Assembly (NCBI RefSeq): GCF_016863475.1
Contig: NZ_BOOY01000036.1
Location: 124,001 to 188,000 of the forward strand
DNA length: 64,000 nt
Direction: 5' to 3'
From: Spirilliplanes yamanashiensis
GTDB lineage: Bacteria; Actinomycetota; Actinomycetes; Mycobacteriales; Micromonosporaceae
The position numbers and the translations under genes were made by a program. This document shows, in pieces, positions 8,988 through 17,057 of the stretch. A model generated the notes under the pieces. That model ran no database searches. It worked only from the letters and a program-made list of their open reading frames with translations, and had not been told where the DNA came from. Positions within the stretch are counted from its first letter, which is position 1; every line of letters begins with the position of its first letter.

Positions 8988-10073
8988 ATGAGCCAGCGTG
9001 TACGAGGTGTCATCTCCCGCGCCAAGGGCGCCCCGGTCGAGCTGACCGAGATCGTCGTCCCCGACCCGGGCCCCGGCGAGGCCGTCGTGGCGATCCAGGC
9101 CTGCGGCGTCTGCCACACGGACCTGCACTACCGCGAGGGCGGCATCAACGACGACTACCCGTTCCTGCTGGGCCACGAGGCGGCGGGCGTCGTCGAGCAG
9201 GTCGGGCCCGGGGTCACCGAGGTGGCCCCCGGCGACTTCGTCGTCCTGAACTGGCGGGCCGTCTGCGGCCAGTGCCGGGCGTGCCGGCGGGGCCGGCCGT
9301 GGTACTGCTTCGCCACCCACAACGCGGTCCAGAAGATGACCCTCACCGACGGCACCGAGCTGAGCCCGGCGCTCGGCATCGGCGCGTTCGCGGAGAAGAC
9401 CCTCGTCGCGGCCGGCCAGTGCACCAAGGTCGACCCGGCCGCCCGGCCCGCCGCCGTCGGCCTGCTCGGCTGCGGCGTCATGGCGGGCATCGGCGCGGCC
9501 GTCAACACCGGCGGCGTGACCCGGGGTGACTCGGTCGCCGTCATCGGCTGCGGCGGGGTCGGCGACGGCGCCATCGCGGGCGCCGCCCTGGTCGGCGCCA
9601 CCACGATCATCGCCGTGGACACCTCGGCCGAGAAGCTGGCGATCGCGAAGCGGTTCGGCGCCACCCACACCGTGAACGCCGCCGCCACCGACGTCGTCAC
9701 CGAGATCCAGAAGCTCACCGGCGGCTTCGGCGCCGACGTGGTGATCGAGGCGGTCGGCCGGCCCGAGACGTACAAGCAGGCCTTCTACGCCCGCGACCTG
9801 GCCGGCACCGTCGTGCTCGTCGGGGTGCCGACCCCGGACATGACGATCGAGCTGCCGCTGCTGGACGTGTTCGGCCGCGGCGGCGCCCTGAAGTCCAGCT
9901 GGTACGGCGATTGCCTGCCCACCCGCGACTTCCCGCTGCTCACCGACCTCTACCTGCAGGGCCGGCTCGACCTGGACGCGTTCGTCACCGAGGAGATCCG
10001 CCTCGACCAGGTCGAGGAGGCGTTCGAGAAGATGCACGGCGGCACGGTGCTGCGCTCGGTGGTGGTGTTCTGA
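8988..10073 (+). CDS. mscR: S-(hydroxymethyl)mycothiol dehydrogenase
   Basis: A 361-residue zinc-dependent medium-chain dehydrogenase that oxidises the formaldehyde-mycothiol adduct, using NAD, to S-formylmycothiol; it can also act as an S-nitrosomycothiol reductase. Catalytic zinc ligands are visible (CGVCHTD, GHEAAG), as are the structural-zinc cysteines ([15 protein letters not shown], four Cys), the NAD fold ([13 protein letters not shown]) and the [12 protein letters not shown] region. The diagnostic pattern NWRAVCGQC and the [14 protein letters not shown] segment match the actinobacterial mycothiol enzyme (EC 1.1.1.306). Its TGA overlaps the next ATG by one base (TGATG). Confidence 0.93.
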   Translation: MSQRVRGVISRAKGAPVELTEIVVPDPGPGEAVVAIQACGVCHTDLHYREGGINDDYPFLLGHEAAGVVEQVGPGVTEVAPGDFVVLNWRAVCGQCRACRRGRPWYCFATHNAVQKMTLTDGTELSPALGIGAFAEKTLVAAGQCTKVDPAARPAAVGLLGCGVMAGIGAAVNTGGVTRGDSVAVIGCGGVGDGAIAGAALVGATTIIAVDTSAEKLAIAKRFGATHTVNAAATDVVTEIQKLTGGFGADVVIEAVGRPETYKQAFYARDLAGTVVLVGVPTPDMTIELPLLDVFGRGGALKSSWYGDCLPTRDFPLLTDLYLQGRLDLDAFVTEEIRLDQVEEAFEKMHGGTVLRSVVVF

Positions 10074-10690
10074 TGGCGCCCCGCATCGACCACGCGGTCA
10101 CCTCCGGCACGTTCTCGCTCGACGGCCAGACGTTCGACGTCGACAACAACGTGTGGGTGGTCGGCGACGACACCGAGTGCGTCGTCATCGACGCGCCGCA
10201 CTCCGTACCGGCGATCCTGGACGTCGTCGGCGGCCGCCGGGTCGTCGCGATCGTCCTCACCCACGCCCACGACGACCACGTCCGGGTCGCGCCCGAGCTG
10301 GCCAAGGCGGCGGGCGCGCCGCTGTTCCTGCACCCCGCCGAGGCGCCGCTGTGGCAGCTCACCCACCCCGGGGTGCCGATGCCGGAGCCGCTGCACGACG
10401 GACAGGAGATCGCGGTGGCGGGCACGTCCCTGCGGGTGCTGCACACCCCCGGCCACAGCCCCGGCGCGGTGTGCCTGCTCGCGCCCGCGCTCGGGGCCGT
10501 GTTCACCGGCGACACCCTGTTCAACGGCGGGCCCGGCGCGACCGGCCGGTCCTACTCCGACCGCAGCACCATCGTCGGCTCGATCCGGGAGCGGCTGCTC
10601 ACCCTGCCCCCGGAGACGGTGGTGCACACCGGCCACGGCGACGACACCACCGTCGGCGCGGAGGCCGCCGGCGCCGGCGAGTGGAAATAG
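10073..10690 (+). CDS. MBL-fold hydrolase, mycothiol-linked
   Basis: A 205-residue metallo-beta-lactamase-fold hydrolase of the glyoxalase II type. It has THAHDDH (zinc site), HTPGHSPGAVCL, FTGDTLFNGGPGATGRS and VVHTGHGDDTTVGAE. The start ATG overlaps the mscR stop, so expression is coupled. The same pair is adjacent in mycobacteria (Rv2259-Rv2260). From that context the likely substrate is S-formylmycothiol or another mycothiol thioester, released as formate plus mycothiol; this is inference, as MBL hydrolases are diverse. Confidence 0.88.
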   Translation: MAPRIDHAVTSGTFSLDGQTFDVDNNVWVVGDDTECVVIDAPHSVPAILDVVGGRRVVAIVLTHAHDDHVRVAPELAKAAGAPLFLHPAEAPLWQLTHPGVPMPEPLHDGQEIAVAGTSLRVLHTPGHSPGAVCLLAPALGAVFTGDTLFNGGPGATGRSYSDRSTIVGSIRERLLTLPPETVVHTGHGDDTTVGAEAAGAGEWK

Positions 10691-10713
10691 ATCGATCGGG
10701 GTAAGAGCCGATC

Positions 10714-10917
10714 ATGAGCATCAACGGAGTGCCCCCACACCTCGGCGGCGAGAGGGTCGCCGCCGAGGCCGTCGACCTCGACGGCGCCACTGTCGGCGAG
10801 ACCGGACCCGAGTACACCGCCGACGAGGTGGTGCCGGACGCCGACCTGAACCCGCCCACCCACGACACCGACGGCACCCCGGTCGGCGCGGCCGACGCGG
10901 ACGCCGACGCCCGCTAG
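10714..10917 (+). CDS. Small acidic hypothetical protein
   Basis: A 67-residue protein, strongly acidic, rich in Asp, Ala and Gly, with no cysteines or membrane segment, ending in an Ala-Asp repeat (ADADADAR). It begins 23 bases after the MBL gene behind a weak GGGTAAGAG. No family was recognised. Composition and position suggest a real, disordered, co-transcribed small protein, but chance coding cannot be excluded. Confidence 0.5.
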   Translation: MSINGVPPHLGGERVAAEAVDLDGATVGETGPEYTADEVVPDADLNPPTHDTDGTPVGAADADADAR

Positions 10918-10925
10918 TCCCCGGA

Positions 10926-10957
10926 CGGCGGCCCGCGCCCTCAGGCCCGGGCCGCCG
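10926..10957. terminator. Bidirectional hairpin between convergent genes
   Basis: CGGCGGCCCG (10926-10935) pairs with CGGGCCGCCG (10948-10957), with a 12-base loop. It lies after the small acidic gene and overlaps the 3' end of the leftward glycosidase gene. Confidence 0.5.
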
Positions 10958-12290
10958 CCGGCACGGGCGCGGTGCGGTCGGCCAGCAGGTCCAGGGCCAG
11001 CGCCGCCGTCCAGCTGAACGCCGGCTCGCCGATGCCCTCACCCGTCGCCGGGTGGAAGTACTCGTAGTGGCCCGAGCGGTGGATCAGCCGCAGCATCGCC
11101 GTGCGCAGCTCGTCGGCCTGCGCCTCGTACCCGTGCAGCAGCATGCCCCGGCGCAGCAGCCAGTTGATGTTGATCCAGATCGGCCCGCGCCAGTACCGGT
11201 AGCTGTCGAAGTCGGCGGCCGTGCGGTCGTAGCTGGGGATCGGCAGCCCGCTCAGCGACGGCATGCCGAACCGCTCCGACTCCGCCTCCGCCATGATCGC
11301 CACGACGTGCTCGCGCGGCAGCCCCGGCAGCATCAGCGGCACCAGCCCGTTGACGCACCGCCGCCCGCTCAGCTCGCCGGTGCGCACGTCCCGCGACCGG
11401 AACGTCCGCGACGCCGGCTCCCACAGGTGCGCGACGACCGCCGCCGTCACCCGCCGCGCCCGCTCCCGGTGCGGCGCCGGGTCCGCCCCCACCACCTCCG
11501 CGATCCGCGCCAGCGCGTGGTCGGCCGCCGCGACGATGGCGTTGAACGCCGGGCACTCCACCACGAACCCGTGCCACGCCGCCAGCCCCGCGTCGTCGTA
11601 CCCACCGGCCCGGTACGACTGCACCAGCCCGATGTAGCGCGCGTAGTCGGTGTCCGTCGGCCGGTGCGTGATGTCGGCGACCTGCACGTCGCGCCGCGCG
11701 TATCGCTGCAACAGCGACAGGTCCGCGGGCACCGCGGCCATCGCGGCGTCCCACGACGGACTGTTGTCCAACCCGGACTCCCACGGGTGCACGATGCTCA
11801 CCAGCCCGCGCCCGCCCGCGTCCCGCGCCCCGGTCAGATACTCCTGCTGCGCGCACAGCCGCGGATACAACCACCCCAGCTCGTCCCGCGCCGCCGCCAC
11901 GGCGGCCGCACCGTGCCCGGTCGCCCGCCGGTACACCTCCCACGCGGCCACCGCGTGCATCGGCGGCTGCACCAGCCCGGTGCTGCCGTGCGCCGGCCGG
12001 TCCGCGTACGCGGGAACGTCCCAGAACCCCGGCCCGGGAAAGTAGTCACCTTCGGCGACCGCCGGATCGAACACGATGTGCGGCACCCGCCCGTCCGGCC
12101 ACTGCGCGCCGAACAGGTTGCGCAGGTCGGCCCACGCCCGCTGCGGGTTCACATAGGCCAGGCCCACCGCGATGAACGCGGCGTCCCAGCTCCACTGGTG
12201 CGGATAGAGCCGGCGCGAGGGGACCATGTGGCCGCGGGCCCAGTTGGTGTCGAGGACGGCGGCGGCGGATTGCCAGAGTTGAGAAGACAT
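10941..12290 (-). CDS. MGH1-like (alpha/alpha)6-barrel glycoside hydrolase
   Basis: A 449-residue protein of the GH63/trehalase-like clan, close to mannosylglycerate hydrolase MGH1-type enzymes. Hallmarks are LYPHQWSWDAAFIAVGLA near the N-terminus, HPWESGLDNSPSWD in the middle, DSYRYWRGPIWININWLL and the C-terminal PAFSWTAALALDLL. No signal peptide is seen, so the enzyme is probably cytoplasmic and may act on a compatible solute or a small alpha-linked glycoside. ATG 12290 is called; an in-frame ATG at 12326, with AGGA just upstream, would add 12 Ser/Pro-rich residues. Confidence 0.85.
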   Translation of the reverse strand: MSSQLWQSAAAVLDTNWARGHMVPSRRLYPHQWSWDAAFIAVGLAYVNPQRAWADLRNLFGAQWPDGRVPHIVFDPAVAEGDYFPGPGFWDVPAYADRPAHGSTGLVQPPMHAVAAWEVYRRATGHGAAAVAAARDELGWLYPRLCAQQEYLTGARDAGGRGLVSIVHPWESGLDNSPSWDAAMAAVPADLSLLQRYARRDVQVADITHRPTDTDYARYIGLVQSYRAGGYDDAGLAAWHGFVVECPAFNAIVAAADHALARIAEVVGADPAPHRERARRVTAAVVAHLWEPASRTFRSRDVRTGELSGRRCVNGLVPLMLPGLPREHVVAIMAEAESERFGMPSLSGLPIPSYDRTAADFDSYRYWRGPIWININWLLRRGMLLHGYEAQADELRTAMLRLIHRSGHYEYFHPATGEGIGEPAFSWTAALALDLLADRTAPVPAAARA

Positions 12291-12451
12291 GTCCGGAGAG
12301 GGGCTCGGGGACGGGTGGAAGTACATCTGTCCTGAGACCTTTCCGGAGGGGCACACCTCAAACGCGGACCAGCGAACCAGCACAGCACGGTACGGCTGTT
12401 TCGAAGCGCATGGATTCATCCGACCGGCCGACCCCGACGGCATGACGCCGC

Positions 12452-13516
12452 TCACGCCCCGATCGACAGCCACAGCTCCGAGCGGCGCCCCGGCAGGTAC
12501 GGCGAGTCCAGCCGCTTCGCCACCACGCCCGGCAGGCCCTGCGCGCGGGCGGCGTCCGCCGCGAACTCGCCGCCCCCGGCGAAGTAGGGCGGCGTCTGCC
12601 AGTTCGGCCCCGTCACCGCCAGGGCCTCCAGCAACTCCCGGCGCTGCGCGTACGCCACCTGCCCGATCGTCGGGGTGCCCTCCAGCCACAGCAGGTCGTA
12701 CGCCAGGAAGTGCACCGGGGTGCGCTCCGCGGCCCGGCGGGCGGCGGCGCCGTCGCGCGGGCGGGCGCGGCGGGCCAGCAGCTTCGGCGACGGCGCCGGG
12801 CCGTCGAACGCCACGATCTCGCCGTCCAGGACCGCCTCCGTCGGCGCCAGCTGCTCGGCCATGTCGCGCAGTTCCGGGTACGCCGCCACCACGTCCGCGC
12901 CGTCCGCCACCAGGCGCAGCCGCCCGCCGGACACGTGCGCGACGGCGCGGCGGCCGCCCCACGCCATCTCGTAGCCCCACCGGTCGTCGTCGGCGGGCAG
13001 CGCCGCCGCCGGGACCGCCAGCATCGGGGCGACCTCGTCCGGCATCGGCTCCCAGCCCGGCTCGGGCGGGTCCATGCGGCGCACCATCCAGTCGCGGCCG
13101 TCGGTCTGGAAGAACACGTACCGGCCCGACGTGCGCTCGCCGTGGAACGTCACGCCCACCTCGTCGTCGCGCCACTTGTCGGTGTCGTACGTGCCGGTGT
13201 CGTGGATCGTCATCCGGCCGCCGCCGTACTCGCCCGCCGGGATCTCGCCCGAGAACTCCAGGTACTCCAGCGGGTGGTCCTCGGTGTGCTTCGCCAGATG
13301 ATTGCGCTCCCGGTCGCGCGGCAGGCCGCGCGGCACCGCGAACGACACCAGCACGCCGTCGCGCTCCAGCCGCACGTCCCAGTGCAGGCTGCGCGCATGA
13401 TGCTGCTGGATGACGAACCGCCGGGTCGCGGTCGCCGCCGGCACCCCCGGGGGTACGGGCTCCGGCGTCCGCCGGGCGTCGCGTTTGCGCCGGTATTCGT
13501 CCAGCCGGTCGGTCAT
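12452..13516 (-). CDS. LigD-like phosphoesterase with dead ligase domain
   Basis: A 354-residue protein. The N-terminal 3'-phosphoesterase domain of LigD (residues about 30-160) keeps its metal/catalytic set: His39, His45 and Asp47 in HHARSLHWDVRLE, TEDHPLEYLEFSG with His81, and GEYGGG. It is followed by an ATP-dependent DNA ligase adenylation fold (about 165-354). Motif I, normally KxDG, reads AWGG (Ala185 for the nucleotidylated Lys), and the terminal motif V lysine is Ser (WLSI). No OB-fold or primase domain follows. It probably acts in 3'-end healing or as an accessory in non-homologous end joining, without ligating. The start follows the usual MTDRLDEYRRKRD pattern. Confidence 0.85.
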   Translation of the reverse strand: MTDRLDEYRRKRDARRTPEPVPPGVPAATATRRFVIQQHHARSLHWDVRLERDGVLVSFAVPRGLPRDRERNHLAKHTEDHPLEYLEFSGEIPAGEYGGGRMTIHDTGTYDTDKWRDDEVGVTFHGERTSGRYVFFQTDGRDWMVRRMDPPEPGWEPMPDEVAPMLAVPAAALPADDDRWGYEMAWGGRRAVAHVSGGRLRLVADGADVVAAYPELRDMAEQLAPTEAVLDGEIVAFDGPAPSPKLLARRARPRDGAAARRAAERTPVHFLAYDLLWLEGTPTIGQVAYAQRRELLEALAVTGPNWQTPPYFAGGGEFAADAARAQGLPGVVAKRLDSPYLPGRRSELWLSIGA

Positions 13517-13575
13517 ATGCCTATTGTTCCGCCGCCCGGCGCCCGCCGCGAGTTGTCGTAGGGGGGTGGGAGGGT

Positions 13576-14241
13576 GTGGGGGTGTATGCGGAGTGGCGCA
13601 CGGGGCTGCCCGGCGTGCTGGCGTGGCGCCGCGACGTCGGCCCCGCCGGCTCGACCGCCCGCATCCTGCCCGACGGCTGCCTCGACCTCATGTGGCGCGA
13701 CGGCGACCTGCTCGTCGCCGGCCCCGACACCACCGCCCAGCTCGCCGTCTCCGCCCCCGGCACCCGCTGGGTGGCGCTGCGCTTCGCCGCCGGCATCGGC
13801 CCGGCCGTCCTCGGCGTCCCCGCCGCCGAACTCCGCGACCTGCGCGTCCCCCTCACCGACCTGTGGCCCGCCGCCGCATGCCACGTCCCCGACGACGACC
13901 CGCTCCGCGGCCTGCACCGCCTCGTCACCGCCCGCTGGCGCCGCCCCGACCCCCTCGTCACCGGCATCGCCGCCCGCCTGCGCTCGGGCACCCCGGTCGC
14001 GGCCGTCGCCGCGCAGACCGGGCTCAGCGCCCGGCAACTGCTGCGCCGCAGCCAGGAATCCTTCGGGTACGGGCCCAAGCTCCTCGGCCGCATCATGCGG
14101 CTGCAACGGGCGCTGGGGCGGGCCCAGGCGGGCGTGCCGTTCGCGACGGTCGCGGCTGAGGAGGGGTACGCGGACCAGGCACACCTGTCGCGGGATGTGA
14201 AGGAGCTGGCGGGGGTGCCGCTGACGACGCTGCTGAGCTGA
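13576..14241 (+). CDS. AraC-family regulator with DUF6597-type sensor
   Basis: A 221-residue protein. Residues 1-125 form the cupin-like DUF6597 domain often fused to AraC regulators (ILPDGCLDLMW, VALRFAAGIGPAVLGVPAAEL). Residues 140-221 carry the double helix-turn-helix (TGLSARQLLRRSQESFGYGPK, then AAEEGYADQAHLSRDVKEL). GTG 13576 follows GGGAGG. It is transcribed divergently from the LigD-like gene, with 59 bases between the starts. The target and ligand are unknown. Confidence 0.85.
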   Translation: MGVYAEWRTGLPGVLAWRRDVGPAGSTARILPDGCLDLMWRDGDLLVAGPDTTAQLAVSAPGTRWVALRFAAGIGPAVLGVPAAELRDLRVPLTDLWPAAACHVPDDDPLRGLHRLVTARWRRPDPLVTGIAARLRSGTPVAAVAAQTGLSARQLLRRSQESFGYGPKLLGRIMRLQRALGRAQAGVPFATVAAEEGYADQAHLSRDVKELAGVPLTTLLS

Positions 14242-14254
14242 CGGCCGCCGAAGG

Positions 14255-14350
14255 CGTGGCGGGCCGGGCGCGTGGCGGGCCGGGCGCGTGGCGGGCCGGG
14301 CGCGTGGCGGGCCGGGCGCGTGGCGGGCCGGGCGCGTGGCGGGCCGGGGG
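14255..14350 (+). repeat. 16-bp tandem repeat, about six copies
   Basis: Five perfect copies and one imperfect copy of CGTGGCGGGCCGGGCG run without spacing directly after the AraC gene; a decayed seventh follows. Because 16 is not a multiple of three, no reading frame is conserved, so this is non-coding. Each unit can pair internally (GGCGGGCC/GGGC). Confidence 0.9.
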
Positions 14351-14394
14351 TATGGCGGGCCCACCCACCTCGGCCCTCTCGCCGCCCTTCCTGC

Positions 14395-14463
14395 GCCGCC
14401 CTCCCCGGGCCGCCCTCCCCGGGCCGCCCTCCCGGGCCGCCTTCCCACGCCGCCCTCGCGGGG
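14395..14463 (+). repeat. Degenerate 14-bp repeat
   Basis: About five imperfect copies of GCCGCCCTCCCCGG, pyrimidine-rich on the plus strand, run just after the 16-bp array. The remainder of the 387-base spacer up to 14628 is low-complexity C/G/T sequence with no supported gene. Confidence 0.75.
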
Positions 14464-14628
14464 CGCCCCTCCCACGCGGCCCCCTTTCGGGCCGCCTTCC
14501 CGGACCACCCCTCGAGTGCCGGGTGGGTGCCTGGTGCCTTCGGGTGGGCGGGTAAGACGGCGTGGTCGGGCGCCGCGGGGCGGTGAGGAGGTGGCTTTGA
14601 CCCGGTGGTGGGCGCGAGCCCTCGGCGG

Positions 14629-15726
14629 TCAGGCGCGGGCGGGCGTGCGGTCCCTCGGCCCGGCCGCCGCGGCGGCCGACCCGGCTGCCGCCGGGGCCGT
14701 CGCCGGGCTGACCTGGACCGGAGTAGCCGCAGCCGGGCTGGTCCGGGCCGGGGCGGCCGCAGCCGGGGCGGCCGGGGCCGTGGTCGGGCGGGCCGCGGTG
14801 GTGCTATCGGTCCGGGCCGCGCGGGCCGGGGTGGCCGACTGGGGGACCGGGGCCGCCTCCAGGGTGCGCAGGTCCGCCTCCAGCCACGCCGGGACCGGGT
14901 GGCGGTGGCGGAGGACCCATGCCAGGTCGCCGAGGGCGTCCCGGAGGGCGGCCCGGCCGTCCGGGGTCGTGGCTGCTGCGCGGGCGGCGCGGGCCGCTGC
15001 CGGGGCGGGGCGGCGGAGCCAGGTGGTCAGGAGGTCGTTGCGGAGCTGGCGGCGGCGGCGGGGGCCCGGGTCGCGGCCGGCCGGCAGGGGGTGGTGGCGG
15101 ACCACGAGGGAGTCCACGTAGGCCAGGCCGTGGCCGGCGGCGGCCAGGTCCATGGCGAGCAGTGCCTCCTCGCCGTACACGTGCAGGTGGGGTTCGAAGC
15201 CGCCCACGGCCAGGAACGCGTCGCGGCGCACGGCCACCGCGCAGGCCAGGAAGCCCAGGATGGACGGTCCGGGCAGGTCGGCGGGGGTGCCCAGCGGGGC
15301 GGCGGCCATCTGGGTCGAGACCGGGTCGAGGCGGCCCGCCGGGCCGATGAGGACGCGTGCGGCGAGCAGGGCGGCGCGCGGGTGGGCCCGGAACAGCGCG
15401 GGCAGGCGGCTGAGGGCGTCGCCGTCCCACCAGGAGTCGTCGTCGGCGAAGGCGACGTGCGGGGTGTCGGCGGCGGCGACGCCGAGGTTGCGGGCGGCGG
15501 CGCCGATGTTGTCGTCGAGGCGGATCACGCGTACCTGTGGACAGTGGGTCTTGACCGCCTCGCAGGTGCCGTCCGTCGAATTGTTGTCGACGAGGATCAC
15601 CGGGGCGCGGTGCCGGGGGAGGTGACGCAGGAGCTGGTCGCGGCGGTTGCGGCTCGCGACGACGACGGTGACGTCGGTGGTGACATCGGACACCGGGGGC
15701 CCGTACCCCACGAGATCGTCACTCAT
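14629..15726 (-). CDS. Family 2 glycosyltransferase
   Basis: A 365-residue GT-A fold enzyme. The N-terminal nucleotide-binding region is DVTVVVASRNRRDQLLRHL, followed by VILVDNNSTDGT, NIGAAARNLGV and the DXD-type metal site AFADDDSWW; GGFEPHLHVYGEEALLAMDL corresponds to the acceptor/catalytic region. It has no membrane helix. The last 80 residues are an Ala/Pro/Thr tail. GT2 enzymes with this EEALLAMDL pattern are usually rhamnosyl- or galactosyl-type transferases, but the sugar cannot be assigned. The start ATG 15726 follows ACGGGGTG. Confidence 0.87.
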   Translation of the reverse strand: MSDDLVGYGPPVSDVTTDVTVVVASRNRRDQLLRHLPRHRAPVILVDNNSTDGTCEAVKTHCPQVRVIRLDDNIGAAARNLGVAAADTPHVAFADDDSWWDGDALSRLPALFRAHPRAALLAARVLIGPAGRLDPVSTQMAAAPLGTPADLPGPSILGFLACAVAVRRDAFLAVGGFEPHLHVYGEEALLAMDLAAAGHGLAYVDSLVVRHHPLPAGRDPGPRRRRQLRNDLLTTWLRRPAPAAARAARAAATTPDGRAALRDALGDLAWVLRHRHPVPAWLEADLRTLEAAPVPQSATPARAARTDSTTAARPTTAPAAPAAAAPARTSPAAATPVQVSPATAPAAAGSAAAAAGPRDRTPARA

Positions 15727-15813
15727 GCACCCCGTCAACGGGTGTCGCCCGATCGTGGCGGCGAGTAGTGTCTTGACTTCGACGCGTGTCCACCCCTCGG
15801 AGGCGTAGCCGAC

Positions 15814-16935
15814 ATGTCCGGTTCTTCCCTGCGCATCCTCGTCGTCGGCGCCGGCATCTCCGGCCTGGCGGCGGCCCGCGCCCTGCGGCTCGCGGGCTTC
15901 CGGCCCGACGTGGTCGAGGAGCTGCCCGCCAGCATGGTGCCCGGCGCGGGCATCCACCTGCCCGGCAACGCCGCCCGCGCGCTGCGCGCCCTCGGGCTGG
16001 AGGCGCCGCTGCGCCCGCTGGGCGAACGGTTCACCCGACAGATCTTCCTCGACGCCCAGGGCCGCGAGCTGTGCGCCGTGGACGTCGCCGCGCTGTGGGC
16101 CGGCGTGGGGGAGTCCCGCGCGCTGCCCCGCGCCGACCTGCAACGGGTGCTGCTCAGCGCCGTCGGCGGCCAGGTCCGCTACGAGACCGCCGTGAAGGGC
16201 CTCGACATCGGCGACCGCACCGCCAAGGTCGAGTTCGGCGACGGCGGCCGCGCCGAGTACGACCTGGTCGTCGCGGCCGACGGGCGCAAGTCCACCGTCC
16301 GCGGCCTGGCCGAGCTGGGCGGCGCCGCGCAGCCCACCGGGCAGACCGTGTACCGCAGCGTCGTCACCGGCGGGCCCGCCGTCGGCGACTGGGTCACCCT
16401 GCTCGGCCGCCGGTGCGGCTTCACGATCATGCCCATGGGCGGCGGGCGCCTCTACCTGTACGCCGACGAGACCGCCGACGCCCCGCCGTCCGACGGCCTC
16501 GCCCGGGTCCGGGAGCTGTACGGCGGCTTCGGCGGGCCCGTCCCGGCCGTGCTGGACGCGCTCACCAAGGTCCAGGTCGCCCGCACCGACGAGGTCGTCA
16601 CCGAGCGCTGGTCGCGCGGGCCGGTGCTGCTCGTCGGCGACGCCGCCCACGCCACCTCGCCGTCGCTGGCCCAGGGCGCCGCGATGGCCCTGGAGGACGC
16701 GGTCGTGCTGGGCGAGGTGCTCGGCGCGGCCCTGCACGACACCCCGGGCGACGTGCCGGCCGCCCTGGCCGAGTACGAGCGCCGCCGCCGGCCGCGGACC
16801 GGCTGGGTGCACGAGCGAACCCGCGAGCGCGACCGCGCCCGCGACGTGCCGCCCGCCCTGCGTGACCCGCTGCTGCGCCGCCGCGGGGACCGGATCTTCG
16901 CCGACCACTACCGCGCTCTGGTCGAGCCGATGTGA
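15814..16935 (+). CDS. FAD-dependent monooxygenase
   Basis: A 373-residue class A flavoprotein hydroxylase (FAD_binding_3, UbiH/PHBH type). The Rossmann motif [16 protein letters not shown] is at the N-terminus, the DG motif [13 protein letters not shown] is near 155 and the GD motif [19 protein letters not shown] is near 280. This is the full set of three FAD/NADPH motifs. ATG 15814 lies downstream of CGGAGG. It is divergent from the GT2 gene, with 87 bases between the starts. The substrate is unknown; related enzymes hydroxylate aromatics or antibiotics. Confidence 0.88.
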   Translation: MSGSSLRILVVGAGISGLAAARALRLAGFRPDVVEELPASMVPGAGIHLPGNAARALRALGLEAPLRPLGERFTRQIFLDAQGRELCAVDVAALWAGVGESRALPRADLQRVLLSAVGGQVRYETAVKGLDIGDRTAKVEFGDGGRAEYDLVVAADGRKSTVRGLAELGGAAQPTGQTVYRSVVTGGPAVGDWVTLLGRRCGFTIMPMGGGRLYLYADETADAPPSDGLARVRELYGGFGGPVPAVLDALTKVQVARTDEVVTERWSRGPVLLVGDAAHATSPSLAQGAAMALEDAVVLGEVLGAALHDTPGDVPAALAEYERRRRPRTGWVHERTRERDRARDVPPALRDPLLRRRGDRIFADHYRALVEPM

Positions 16936-17057
16936 ACTCGCCGGGCGGATTGGTCACCCGCCGCCCGGGTAACCGCTGCGGGGGATTATTCTGCCTGCGA
17001 GGTACGCCCTTCGACGGACGTGCCGAGTGGGACGAAACGAGACACCGGAGGCCACCC

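Noticed and set aside
14255-14350. Possible CRISPR array
   Set aside because: The 16-bp units abut with no spacers, and no cas gene is near.
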